Shown here piece after piece: positions 35,526 through 47,313 of a stretch of DNA of 64,000 nt. Both the position numbers and the translations under genes were made by a program. The stretch covers positions 2,932,001 through 2,996,000 of the forward strand of contig NC_084888.1 of the NCBI RefSeq assembly GCF_958979055.1, in the 5' to 3' direction. The stretch comes from Alnus glutinosa. Taxonomy: Eukaryota > Streptophyta > Magnoliopsida > Fagales > Betulaceae. The notes beneath the pieces were generated by a model. It saw nothing but the letters and a program-made list of their open reading frames with translations, was not told the origin of the DNA and did no database searches. Numbering within the stretch: position 1 is the first letter of the stretch; each line of letters opens with the position of its first letter.

Positions 35526-35745
35526 AAAAAAGTGTTTTATAATAGAATAAAGTGATTGGAAATGATTGGATTGTATGAAAAGTTGTGTATAATGATTGGT
35601 ATGATAAAAAATAATAATAAAAAATATATGATGGGTTTTAAAAAAGTGTTTTATAATAGTATAAAATGATTGGAAATGATTGGATTGTATGAAAAGTTGT
35701 GTATAATGATTGGTATGATAAAAAATAATTAAAAAATATATATAA
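35526..35745 (+). repeat. Tandem duplication, 114-bp unit
   Basis: Two copies begin AAAAAGTGTTTTATAATAG at about 35527 and 35641. They share GATTGGAAATGATTGGATTG and AAAAGTTGTGTATAATGATT almost exactly. The flanks (TCGAATATTTCGAATATG near 35395 and GGTTCGAATATTGAATATC near 35825) are loosely inverted, so the pair may sit inside a small DNA element. Confidence 0.85.
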
Positions 35746-36189
35746 TGGGTTTATTCAAACTATTCAAGTGACTCATGGGTTTTATTCAACTTGGATCCGG
35801 GTATGGGTTTTTGAATAAAAACCCGGTTCGAATATTGAATATCACTACGAACCAAACGCACCATAATCACCTACCCAAATAGTTAAAGCTCAAGTGCCAT
35901 CTCACATGAGATCTCATAGCACATGACCGGGAAGCCTCATTCCACAATCATAAATGAGAAGTTAATATACCATCGTCTTTAATTTATTTTTACACTACTT
36001 TAACAAAATTTACGAAAAATTTCAAAAAAAACACTAACCACATGATGACACAAACCCAAAAAAAAATCTCACGTACCCATGTACCAAAAATCAGAGACTA
36101 AGAACAAAAATCCAATTAAAAAATCTTGCTCTAGAGAACACAAAAAAAATGTAAAATCGTTTTGCAATGAAATGAGAGCAGCTTATAAC

Positions 36190-36760
36190 TATCATATTTT
36201 AGTGTTTAGAGCAAGTAACACCAATCCAAGGAAAACAATCTGTTGTTTCTAAAAAAAAAAAAACAACCAGCCCCATATTCTTTAACCAAAAAAAAAAAAA
36301 AATCTAACCTTCAAGAACAAAAATAAATCATCATATTTTAGCACCAATCCAAGGAAAACAATCTGTTATTTCTAAAAAAAAAAAAAAAAACAACCAGCCC
36401 CATATTCATAAACCAAAAAAAAACAAAAATTGCAGAAAAAAAAAATCTAACCTTCAAGAACAAAAATAAATCATCATATTTTAGTGTTTAGAGCAAGTAA
36501 CACCAATCCAAGGAAAACAATCTGTTGTTTTTTTTTTAAAAAAAAAAAAAAAAAACCAGCCCCATATTCATAAACCAAAAAAAAAAAAAAAATTGCAGAA
36601 AAAAAAAAATCTAACCTTCAAGAACAAAAATAAATCATCATATTTTAGCACCAATCCAAGGAAAACAATCTGTTAACAACCAGCCCCATATTCATAAACC
36701 AAAAAAAAAAAAAAAAATTGCAGAAAAAAAATCTAACCTTCAAGAACAAAAATAAATCAC
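36190..36760. repeat. Four-copy A-rich tandem array, unit about 120-165 bp
   Basis: The word CACCAATCCAAGGAAAACAA recurs at 36219, near 36341, 36501 and 36649. AACCTTCAAGAACAAAAATA recurs near 36307, 36449, 36615 and 36736. Units differ mainly in the length of A-runs and in whether the piece TTTTAGTGTTTAGAGCAAGT is present. On the minus strand this reads like a repeated leader or intron segment. Confidence 0.85.
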
Positions 36761-36884
36761 AAGCATCAATAACTTCACAAACCCATATCTTAACTACCCA
36801 TACCGAGAAATCACTTCAAAAACCCATAAATAATAAGTCAGAGAGAGACGGACCGTAGAGAGAAAGGGGAGAGAGACGGTGTCG

Positions 36885-37150
36885 GTTGGCCCATTCGTCT
36901 TGGTGGGCGGCGCTCGGTCTCGGTCGGTAGGCCCTTTGTCTTGGTGGGCGGTGCTTTTTTGGACTGTGGGCATGGCCTGTGTCAGTGGGCGTCGCCGGAT
37001 TTCGAGCTGGTGTCGTGGGTGGGCGTCGCCGGTGCGTTCGGTGAGGAAGTGGTTGGTGGTGGGCGGTGCTTTTTTGGACTGTGGGCGTGGCCTGTGTCCA
37101 TGGGCGTCGCTGGTGCGTTCGGTGAGGAAGTGGTTGGTGGTGGGCGAAGG
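36885..37150. repeat. GC-rich tandem duplication, unit about 115 bp
   Basis: TGGGCGGTGCTTTTTTGGAC occurs at 36945 and 37060. GGTGCGTTCGGTGAGGAAGT occurs near 37031 and 37113. A shorter 41-bp duplication (TCTTGGTGGGCGGCGCT / TCTTGGTGGGCGGTGCT) precedes it. An AGC repeat follows at 37174-37191. Both strands are open for some distance only because the sequence is GC-rich and repeated; I do not call a gene. Confidence 0.8.
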
Positions 37151-37323
37151 AGGATAGTGGGAGGGGGAGACAGAGCAGCAGCAGCAGCAGCGTTTTTGAA
37201 AATTTTAGGGCATTTGGGGGAAGAAATGGGGGGAAAGGGGAAAGCTTTCACACGTGCGCAGATTTTTTTTCTGCATTTTTTTTTTAATATATATATATAT
37301 ATATAATATTATATTTCATGCCA

Positions 37324-37365
37324 CGTAGGACGAGAGTCGAACGAGCGTCTGACTCTCGTCCTACG
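37324..37365. repeat. Perfect 15-bp inverted repeat (hairpin)
   Basis: CGTAGGACGAGAGTC at 37324-37338 is followed, after a 12-base loop, by its exact inverse GACTCTCGTCCTACG at 37351-37365. The loop GAACGAGCGTCT itself holds a third partial copy of the ACGAG/GTCT words. It could be a short terminal pair left by excision or a regulatory hairpin. Confidence 0.8.
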
Positions 37366-37521
37366 GATAGACGAGCTATTTGTGGATTTTAACAGGATTT
37401 AACTGAAAATTCTAACGAAATGTTGAAATTGAAAAAAAATTGAAAGATGAATACTATAAATTGACACTTTTTAAAGTTTAAATACTCAATTGTAAAAATG
37501 ATGAAAACAACATGACTTTAG

Positions 37522-37556
<35 letters not shown>

Positions 37557-38011
37557 TGCGGAAGACTTCCTTTATTACAATCTTATGGTCTCCTTTTCCT
37601 GCGCTCATACTTGGTTTGGCAAAGAGCAAAAAATGCAGTCTCATCTCTGATCTCTCCCTCAATTGGTGTGAAAGGGCTAATTCAACTGCTATTAATACAA
37701 CTGTCTATTTGTTTACGCCACAATTTCAATTTCGTAAACATTGCAACTGTGTAATTGTTTACGCCACAATTTCTATTTCGTCAACACTGGGGGTCTTCAT
37801 GTATGGGTCCTCAAAATTGAACTTCTGGTCGCAGTTGCGTGATTAACATCTTTACATCTTTTCACTATATCAGTACGAAAATGATTTGTTGGGACGATCC
37901 CCCTTTTTTTTTATTTTTAAATAAAAATAAATAAAAAAGTGTACTATGATGTCTCATATCAGTAACCTCTACTTTGGCTTTCCCCTCTCTCTTACGTTTA
38001 ATTTTATACTT

Positions 38012-38640
38012 TTTTTTTTTGTTTTTTTTTTTTTATTTTTGAAGGAAAGTTGAATCTTTCATTAATCATGAAGAAATATAAATAATAAATCACTGTATAG
38101 GTGTACATAAGACACCACCATAAAGGTGTATATATTATACCACCATAAAGGTGTGCACCCAATTTGAGCCAAAACAAGACTCAGACTAATACAGACAGTT
38201 GCTAGAAATAAAACCCAGTCAAACAGAAGGATGCATCTGCGATAACGTATAACTTTTCTTGAACTGGGAGAAGGTCACACATTTTGGACAAATAGCAATG
38301 ATCAGGTTAATAACTACAGAGCAAACTGACAAAGAACTAACCAAAAAAACAAAACAGAAAAAACACCCAAAACAGAGCTGCCGACAGAGGAGAAATCACC
38401 ACCTCCAGAAAACACCACACCAACAATCGAACATCACAGGTCACCAGACGCCACCAGACATGACAAAGGGAACAGAACGTGGCCTTCACGCGCGACCCAA
38501 GTTGTGAAAACATCCTGGCGCGTGAGGACCATGCGCCGAGCATTCTGACTGTAGCAAGCGACGACTAGACCAGAGGACGGCGAAGAGCAAGGTTGGGGGG
38601 CGAGTGTCGACTAGAGGGCTGCGGAACACCACAGATCTGG
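38012..38640 (-). mobile_element. Probable 5'-truncated LINE 3' region
   Basis: Read on the minus strand, the sequence ends ...TTCATGATTAATGAAAGATT CAACTTTCC and then long A-runs (38041-38012). This is the usual form of a plant LINE 3' end with its poly-A tail. Upstream it is less AT-rich than its surroundings, but no reverse transcriptase motif is visible. The 5' limit is a guess. Confidence 0.4.
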
Positions 38641-38889
38641 CCTAAAAAATTGTTGAGAACTGAAGCATGGCCAAAACCTACCTGTTGGCGACGCGAGCAG
38701 CAGACTTTTTCCCTTCGAAACCTCTCTAGAGTGCTTTCCTGCCAACAAACAAAGAAAAATCAAAAGATATAAACCTGCACTGGATCTAGTCCGGGGGGGC
38801 AAAAAACTCAACAGCCTAATGGCCGGGAGACTCCAAACTTCCATTGGACCAACCGCTTAATTATTTTAAGTAAGCCTTCAAATATTTTT

Positions 38890-38937
<48 letters not shown>

Positions 38938-39027
38938 TTAATTAGAGGCCTTAGCAACCGCTTAATTTTTTTTTTATATAGAGCCGGCCTTGATGGTTGG
39001 GAGATGGTGAGATGCAAGCTAAAGCTC

Positions 39028-39142
39028 ACTTATACTATTATTATTATTATTATTATTATTATAATATAAGTAAAATTCCATTAATAAAAGAAAAGAGAAT
39101 AATAAAAAACAAAAACACAGGTAAGACACCTGAACCAAGACC
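39028..39142 (-). mobile_element. Second LINE-like tail, interrupted by the hAT insertion
   Basis: On the minus strand GGTGTCTTACCTGTGTTTTT...CTTTTATTAATGGAATTTTA leads into an ATT-type simple tail (39060-39028). The same sequence would continue without break at 47314 if the hAT element and one target copy were removed, so the hAT landed in this older element. A TA microsatellite lies just before it at 38893-38934. Confidence 0.4.
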
Positions 39143-40343
39143 AATACAAATAGGGCTGTAAGCAAGCCGACTGGGCTCGAGGTCCCGCTCGGTACCCGCC
39201 CGGTTTAGCCCGATCCGAGCTCGAGCTCGGCACTGTTGAAGCCCACTCGTTACTGTTGAAACCCGCTCGATTAATTAGTGATACCTACCCGACTCGCCCG
39301 ACATAACTCGGTGGGAGCTCGTGAGCTCGACCCGTTTAGAGACCGAACTGCCCGGCTCGCCCGGCTCGTATAAGGCCTCGAGAGCTCGGCTCGTTTAAGA
39401 CTCGATCGGACCGACTCGCCCGCCCGGCTCGTTTATGGCTTGAAATTTTCGGCTTGAGTATCGCTTGACCCGACCCGACCCGATTGCCCGACTCGTTTAG
39501 GGCTCGAAATTTCAAAAATTCAAATCAACAATTTGGATATAAAAATTTATTAATTATATGATATATCTTATATAGATCATATCTTTTGATCATTATTAGA
39601 TTCATATGAATACAACTATAAGTTTATAATTATATAACTATATAAGCATATGATCCGTTCAATATAATTATATACATATTATCATTAGATATGTTACACA
39701 TTATTACTAGATAAATTTATGTAATTCCAATTTAAGTTAATAATATAAATGTATAATAGACTTAATAGTATTATAAATTATAATTAACAATGTGTAATGT
39801 GTTTGTTTATAATTACAAATTAAATTAACTTATATACTAATACATTAATACTATTATACTAAGTTACTAACATTAGGTAGTAGCCAATAGGTAATAACTA
39901 CATCTACATTAAAACCCTAATCCTATAGATTTTAGTATTTAATTAAAAAGGAATAAGTAAAAAGTAATAACTATACGGTCTATATGGTCTATACCAAAAA
40001 AAAAAGACTACATCATAGATTTAAATAAATGTACAATTGTATAAATAATAAATGTATAATGTAGATAATATGGTATATCGGTATTTAAAAAAATTAGTTA
40101 ACAAAAAAATACACGTATAACTCATAAATTATAACTTATCTTATGAAAATGAATTTTATTTTTTTAATATTATTAATTCATTAGACTAGCATTTGTTAAG
40201 CACTTAAGTTGTTTCTTCTTTTGTTTTTACTTTTATTAATTTTAATAACAAATAATTTATTAGACATTTAGACAATATATATATATATATATATAAAGTA
40301 ACATTTACAGTCTTAGACAAATTAGACTAGTCTTTTTTAAGTT

Positions 40344-40374
<31 letters not shown>

Positions 40375-41914
40375 TTTAATTTTGGAAGACTTAGTTAAAA
40401 AAACGAAGAGAATTGTTTTTTTTTTTTTAAAAAAAAAAAGAAAAAAAAAAGAAGAAAAAAAAAGGAGAGGAAGAGTCTAGAACCCAAAAAAATGGAGAGG
40501 GAAATTTTTTTCCCCCAAAATCGAGTCGGCCAGCCTGTTTCTCGAGAATTTAAAATGCAATGCCCGTAGCCGTCCGATTAAAAGTGGAGTAAATCATAAC
40601 CGTTGGATTTGAAGATGGATGACAGCTAGTGCGCATGACTGAGGGGGTCCTAATTCTGTGTTTTGCATGTCCACATGAGCTGGGTTCTTAACTGACCATA
40701 TTTGAGATTCAAAAAATAATAATCGTAATCAACGGTCATAATGATTTTCGATGAAGAGATGGCACGGGTTCTAGCCATACCGCACCGTTGCGCACGCAGG
40801 GGATCATTTTTTCTTAACCTAGGGTTCGCCTCTGAAACTGAAAAGCCTCTTGACAGCCCCATTAAATTTTCTGCTCAATTTAGATCACCAAGGCTTGATC
40901 TAAGCCGTTCAAATGAATTGGTTTTACCCAAAAATCAATCCAACGGTGAAAAATGGAGAAAACGCCTTAAATGAGTATCAAAAAACCCTACCGTCACTCG
41001 ATTCAATCGGCAAGCATTAATGGCAGATCAGAAGAAAATTGAATGCTCTCATTCAATTTTCTCAACGACCCTTTCATTATGTTTCTCTATCCGCCGTTGA
41101 TGAACGATCAAGAAGAAAATCCAATGGCAAATCTGCCGTTCCAGTTTTCCATTTCGTTCCATTTCATTTTTGTTCTTCAATATCCTCGAGTTCAAACTAG
41201 AACAGGGTACAAGGCGATGGTCCATCTGCCATCCCATCCCATCCTCTCGATTTCGATCACTCCAAAGGCTAACAAGCCTCACCTCTCGCAGTCAGAATCC
41301 CTAATTGATCTGATGGATGTGCTACCACTACTAGACTCTCTGCCTTTGTGTGTTTTATACTATTTTTTGTTGTTTTTTATTTCTCTAATCCACCCATTTG
41401 ATATATCTGCTTTTTGTGTCTTCATTTGGTTGTTCCTTCTTGCACCCTGGGTTTGTGTCTTGAGTTTGGACTCTTTCAAGTACTTGAAGGCTGAATCCGA
41501 CTACATCTACGTCTACAATACAAGTATATATCTTGGCCCTCTTGGCCTCTTGGGTATGTAATCCTGGTTTCAATGGAGTTTCTTTTTTACATTTTATTTT
41601 TTTAGTTTTATTTACTTATCAAAACATTAGTTAATGTTTGGATTTGTTTCACATATCTTTGGCTTGTTTATTTTTGTGTTTTGTAGCCGTGTTAGGGTTT
41701 GTTTTTGTAAGCTTGTTATAGTCATGCCATGTTTAGACTTTAGTTGTTAGTTAACAAAACATAATCTGCCATGTTCTTTCTTTTATCTATTATACTTTGC
41801 TTTGTTGTATTATATAATCTTCCTTGCCGTTTGAGGCTAGTTAACAGCCCTAGAATCTGCAATTCTCTTTGATAGTCCACATTCTATAATATGTAATCTG
41901 TTATGATGGCCTTT

Positions 41915-42120
41915 GTTTGAGTAACTGAGTTGTTTTAAAAATTATGCTCTGTAATCTGTTATGCTCTGCTTTGTTAGAAATCTATAATCTATTATGCTGG
42001 ATTGCTGGGATTTGTATAACTGAGTTGTTTAAAACAATATGCTTTGCTTTGTTAGAAATCTGTAATCTGTAAAACAATATGCTTTGCTCTGTTAAAAACA
42101 ATATGCTATGCTTTGTTCTG
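41915..42120 (+). repeat. Left member of a direct repeat flanking the transposase gene
   Basis: TTTGTTTGAGTAACTGAGTT, TTATGCTCTG..., GTTAGAAATCTATAATCTAT and TATGCTGGATTGCTGGGATT recur, in the same order and orientation, at 45620-45960 on the other side of the transposase gene. So does AATCTGCCATGTTCTTT (41764 and about 45897). The blocks are diverged, so this is an old internal duplication of the element. Confidence 0.75.
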
Positions 42121-42500
42121 TTATAACCTTAAAACACTAAATACTTAAACCATAAAACTCTCATACTTTATAATCTTAAACACTAAACCCTAAATCACAA
42201 GCATAAGATGATTATCTCTAAAACTTAATCCCTAAAACTCTGAAACCCTAAATGGCTAAATCCATAATCTCTAAAACTTAATCCCTGAAACTCTGAAACC
42301 CTAAATCCATAATCTCTAAAACTTAATCTCTAAAACTCTGAAACCCTAAATCCATAATCTCTAAAACTTAATCCCTAAAACTCTAAAAGCCTAAATCCCT
42401 AATCCCTAAAACTCTAAAACCATAAATCCCTAATCCCTAGAACTCTAAAACCCTAAATGGCTAAATCTCTAATCCCTAAAACTTTAAAATCCTAAATCTG
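42120..42500 (+). repeat. Telomere-like tandem array (CCCTAAA-related) inside the hAT leader
   Basis: Units of about 28-45 bp built from AACCCTAAATCCATAATCTC, TAAAACTTAATCCCTAAAAC and TCTGAAACCCTAAAT repeat eight or more times with small changes. The plant telomere unit CCCTAAA occurs in many of them, but never as a clean tandem run. Confidence 0.85.
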
Positions 42501-42565
42501 TAATCTATGTTAGAAATCTGAAATAACCTTTAGTTAACAGCCCTAGTTTTGTTTTAAAACAGCAC

Positions 42566-44889
42566 ATGGAGGACAGAAGGCAGCCTATGGAAGTCAATGA
42601 AGTTGTATTAGTCAATGAAGTAGACTTAGGTGATGATACAACTACTCATTCCATTACCATTGGAGTTGGTGACAGTGGAAATACACCAGACCAACCAGTA
42701 ACTATTGATACTCCTCAATTGGATCCCCAAACTATATGTATTCCTGGTCCTATTGATTCTCAGCCTATGGGTAGTGCTCATACTCCTGTTGAGATTAGTA
42801 CCGGTACTAGTAGTAGTGCAAATCAGAGGAAACATAGGCAAAAGACTTCTAAAGTTTGGGATGACTTCTCCCAAATTGAAGTGTTAGGTGTAAAAAAATC
42901 TCAGTGTAATTGGTGTAAGAGGTTGTTTGCTGTTTCCAAATCTAGTTCTACCTCAACACTTGGTAGGCATTTGGTAGCATGTGTGAAGTATGTGGCGTCC
43001 AACAGTAACCAAAAGATTCTGACCTATGATAACCGTCAGCTAGGTGGGGGGGCTACGTTGACAAATTTTTCTTGGAGTGAGAAGAAAGTCAGGGAACTTG
43101 CATCCCACATGGTGCTGTTCCACGAGTACCCTTTTAACATGATGGAACATGATCTTTTTAACAAGTTTATGAAGGCATGCACGCCCCATTGGAAAAAGAT
43201 TAGTCGTGCAACTGTGAAAAGTGATTGCATGTCTACATACCTTAGTGAGAAGAAAAAGATTAAAGCAATGCTTGGTGGGGTTGAGAAGGTAAATATAACA
43301 ACTGATATGTGGACATCTTCGCAAAGGGTGTCATATATGGTTGTTACTTGCCATTATGTAGATTCAGATTGGTTCCTCCAAAAGAGAATTTTGAACTTTT
43401 TTAACGTACCTCCTCCTCATAGTGGTGTTGTCATTGCTGATGCCCTTAGGAAGTGTTTTATAGAATGGGGCATTGAAGATAAGGTATTAACAATAACAGT
43501 TGATAATGCAAGAGCAAATGATTCTGCCATCAGAATCATTAAAGATGATTTTCAGTTGAGGAATGAGTTGGCTGTTGGGGGTCGGTTATTCCATGTGCGA
43601 TGTTGTGCGCATGTGACAAATTTGTTGGTGCAAGCAGGGCTTTCTGAAATTGGAGACATTGTTGATTCTGTTAGACAGGGAATAAAGTATGTGGTTGCTT
43701 CGGAGGGAAGGTTGAAAGAGTTTAGTGGAATAGCTCAACGTTTGCATTTGCCATCTAAGAAACTGGTTTTAGACGTACCCACACGTTGGAACAGCACCTA
43801 CTTGATGCTGACCACTGCAGTAGGGTTCAAAGAAGTGTTCCCAAGATATCACCAAGTTGATCAAGCATTTCAGTGGGTTTTGAGTTCGGAACAGTGGGAG
43901 AAGGTGGAGAATGTAAACCAGGTTTTGTCGGTTTTTAATGAAGTTACAAACATGATATCGGGAAGTGATTATCCAACCTCAAATCTGTTTCTACCTGAGG
44001 TATGGAGAATGAAGGAAATTCTACAGTTGAAATGTGTTGATAGGCGTGACTACATTAGATCAATGGCAGAAAAAATGACTCAGAAATTTGAGAAGTATTG
44101 GGGGGAATGCAATTTGTTGATGTCCATAGCTGCTGTCTTGGATCCGAGATACAAGATGAAGTTGATCAATTTCTGTTTTCCTCTTATTTACCCTGATTTT
44201 GAGTATCCCCAGCATATACAGACTGTGCTGGTCGTTCTGCATGAGTTGTTTGAAGTGTACGTCACTGCCCATAATTCTGCTGTTTTGAAACACACTGCTG
44301 CTGAGCAGGCTGCAGTTGTTTCACAAAGTGTTTCTACACCATGTGTCAGTAGAGTTTCCACAGCTCGATCAATGTATCAGGATCATGTTAGAACTACTGA
44401 TGTCATTCGGCCTCTTAAATCAGATTTAGATATCTATCTTGAAGAGGATGTGTACGTAGGCGATAAGGATGACAGTGGTGAAGATATTGATAATGAATTC
44501 GATGCTTTGGAATGGTGGAAGCTCAATGCCTTGAAGTACCGAATTTTGTCTAAGATGGCAAAGGACATTCTAGCCATACCCATCACCACAGTTGCTTCTG
44601 AATCTTCATTCAGTGCAGGTGGTAGGGTAATTGATCCACACCGAGCATCCTTAAAAACTGAAACCGTTCAAATGCTATTGTGTGGATCCGATTGGGTGAG
44701 AGCACTCCATGGTATCAAGAAAAAAACTTCTGAAACTGTAAGTGGCATTTTAAGCACATAATTTGCATGAAATTACATGTGTTTATCACTGATTATTGTT
44801 TAGGTATGAACTAACTTTATTACCTGTCTTTGTGCTTCTTTTTGTAGAAACTGATTGAAGTTGAATTGCCACCATCTTCTTGGATTTGA
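42566..44889 (+). CDS. hAT transposase, BED zinc finger / RICESLEEPER type (2 exons, 737 aa)
   Basis: It catalyses cut-and-paste movement of the surrounding element. Exon 1 is 42566-44737. A GTAAGT...TTTGTAG intron (44738-44847) then joins in phase 0 to exon 2 at 44848-44889 (KLIEVELPPSSWI). Without splicing, the frame stops at 44761. Domains: the BED finger spans about 93-140 with C114, C117, H135 and C139 (CNWC...LGRHLVAC). The RNase-H-like core has TTDMWTS (D247) and TVDNARAND (D313), then RCCAHVTNLL (345-354) and TRWNSTY (W408). The C-terminal dimerisation region spans 645-700 (DALEWWKLNALKYRILSKMA, TTVASESSFSAGGRVIDPHR). All family blocks are present and no lesion is seen. An acceptor AACAG just before the ATG suggests a leader intron. 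Confidence 0.95.
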
Positions 44890-45991
44890 TTCAGATATTC
44901 GGAGGTTATTGACTTTATATATGTTTATTTTTTGTTAAGTATAATTCGAAGGTTATTAACTTTATATATGTTTATTTTTTGTTAAGTATATAATATGAAT
45001 TGTTGGTCATATATCTGTTTAAACTTTAACTGTTGGAAATTTGAACTACTTCCTGTTGGACAATCTGCTTAACCTGAGCTAATATACCCTTTTGTCCATT
45101 TTTGCTGGAAAAGTTGGCATGACTCAAGTCATGAGGTATGTCTTAACTCTTAATTGATATAATGATATGTATAGTTTGTCTAGACAAATCTTAAATGATA
45201 AATCTCCCTTGACATGTTTATCAATTCTTTTTGTTAAGTATGTAATATGAACTGCTGGACAATCTGTTTAAACTTGAACTGTTTAAAACTTGAATTGCTT
45301 CCTGCTGGACAATCTGTTGCTTCTTGCTGGACAATCTGTTGCTGCCTTGCTGGACAATCTGTCATGAGGTATGTCTTAACTCTTAATTGTTATGTATAGT
45401 CTGTCTAGACAAATCTTAAATGATAAATCTCTCTTGACATGTTATCAAGGTTAAAAGAACTTTGATTAAATATGCAAGGGAGTGAAAATTTTTAACAATT
45501 CTTTTTGTTTAGTCCAGTGTGGTCTTGTAAGGAGTGGCATTTGACAAGTCACACGTGGCATTGTGAATCTGATCTCTTTGTATTTTGGCCATTTGGGTGA
45601 AGTGGTGAACATCACTCTTTGTTTGAGTATCTGAGTTCTTTATAAACGGTTATGATCTGCTTAGTTAGAAATCTCTCATCTATTATGCTGATTGCTGGGC
45701 TTTGTTTGAGTAACTGAATTCTTTAAAAAATTATGATCTGCTTAGTTAGAAATTTGTAATCTATTATTCTGGTTCTGGGATTTGTTTGAGTCACTGAGTT
45801 CTTTAGAAAATTAAGCTTTTCTTTGGCTTCTGAAAATTTCGTTCATCTGTAATATTCCATATTTTGCCATGTTTATTTTTTAGTTAATAAAACACAATCT
45901 GCCATGTTCTTTGTTAGGCTTTGCTAAGTTAGAAATATGTAATCTATGGTGTTTTGCTTGGGACTTGTATGCCATGTCTATTGCTTTGCTT

Positions 45992-46092
45992 GTGACTTTT
46001 ATGCCAAGAGACTCCCATTTGCCTCTTATGCTTGCAATTCAAGATAATCACAAGCATATGAGGTAAGTGGGAGTCTCTTGCATGCAAGTCAC
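45992..46092. repeat. Long imperfect hairpin in the hAT right arm
   Basis: Arms 45992-46034 and 46051-46092 pair over about 42 bp with few mismatches around a 16-base loop. The core CAAGAGACTCCCATTTGCCT pairs with AGGTAAGTGGGAGTCTCTTG. Size and pairing are those of a plant microRNA precursor, but the arms match no plant microRNA I know. Confidence 0.75.
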
Positions 46093-47313
46093 ATTACCAA
46101 ATGACCTAAGCTATGCACTAATGATAAGATTGAAATGTGAGAATCTGAAATCTGTTATGCAATTTATTTTATCCCAAGAATGTCTTAGTGCAGTGTGGTT
46201 TTGTGGAAAATTTGGCAGTGGCAACTCAGATTGTTTTTAACTATTCATTTTCAAATTGTTAATATGTCATAATTTATGTTGTCTTTTAATCCTTCACTCG
46301 AATGAGAATTACTCAATCTTCATATAAACCTGATCTCTTTGTAAATTTGAACTCTTTGTATTTTATACCTTTTCTGTTGGAGATAGAGAAGTTGCAGTTG
46401 GTATGTAACTATGTATAGTCTGTTTAGACAAATCTTAAATGATAAATCTCCCTTGACATGTTTATCAAGGTAAACAAAACTTTGATTAAATGTGCAAGGG
46501 AGTAAAAATAGTTTAACAATTTTTTTTTTGTCTTAGTTCAGTGTGATCCTGTGATTCCTCTGAGCTGTGGACCTGCGGCATTTGGCAACTCAGATTGTTC
46601 TTAACATTTTGCAGGCTGCAGTTGTGCTGTAATTTAAGTTGTCTTCTAGAAGTTGTAGACTTGTAGTCTTTTTAATTTTGATCTCTATGTATTTGGGTAA
46701 AATTTGATCTGTTTCAAACTATGTAAATCTGATCTCTTTGTAGTTTGTATGTTTTAATTTGTAAAATTGTAATTTAAGTTGCAGGTAAAAGCAACTTGTT
46801 GATTTTTTTGATTCATAGCTTATTAGCTTTAGATGAATCTTGATTCATGTATGTAGTTTTTTGAACTGTAAATTGCAGACTTCAAATTTCAAATTTGTTT
46901 ATTTATGGTTCTGGCTTTTTTTTTTTTTTTTAAAAAAAATAAAAAAATAAAAAATTATTGAACTAACGAGCCCTAATTGGGCCGAGCTACCCAATTAGGG
47001 CTCGACAGGTCGAGCCCTCAACCCGAAGCTCGGGCTCGGGATCGGATCGAACTTGAAACAACTTCTTTGGGTTTGATCCGAGCTCAAGTTGAGTCGAGCG
47101 AGTCGAGCACTCGGTTCAACTCGTGAGGGCTTACTTAACAGTCTCGAGCTCAGTCCCGAGTTGGGGTAATACCCCAACGAGTCGATCCCGGACAAAGATC
47201 CTTAAGCCCGGCTCGAGCTCGGGATCGACTCGTTTAAATTTTCCTTAAAACGAGCCGGTCCGGGATTGCCGAAACTCGGCTCGGACCGGCTCGTTTACAG
47301 CCCTAAATACAAA

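Larger units (their letters stand above)
39151..47305 (+). mobile_element. Complete autonomous-looking hAT transposon, 8155 bp
   Basis: The left end is TAGGGCTGTAAGCAAGCCG and the reversed right end TAGGGCTGTAAACGAGCCG, matching 17 of 19. The flanking 8-mers are both AATACAAA (39143-39150 and 47306-47313), the exact hAT target duplication. Both ends carry many GGCTCG/CTCGAG subterminal words (39170-39500 and 47000-47300), likely transposase binding sites. Inside lie an AT-rich left arm, a probable leader exon (about 41000-41560), a telomere-like tandem array (42120-42500), the intact transposase gene, and a right arm with direct repeats and a hairpin. Identical target copies and an undamaged gene point to a recent insertion. 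Confidence 0.95.

Noticed and set aside
36879..37306. Overlapping open frames in GC-rich DNA on both strands
   Set aside because: They exist because of the tandem GC-rich repeat; translations are low-complexity and repeat the same segment twice.
41043..41561. Open frame of 172 codons in the hAT left arm
   Set aside because: Hydrophobic low-complexity reading with no family match; better explained as a leader exon of the transposase gene, ending near a GTATGT donor.
42120..42500. Internal telomere or CRISPR-like array
   Set aside because: Units are degenerate and unequal, with no constant repeat and unique spacers; it is a plain tandem array inside a transposon.
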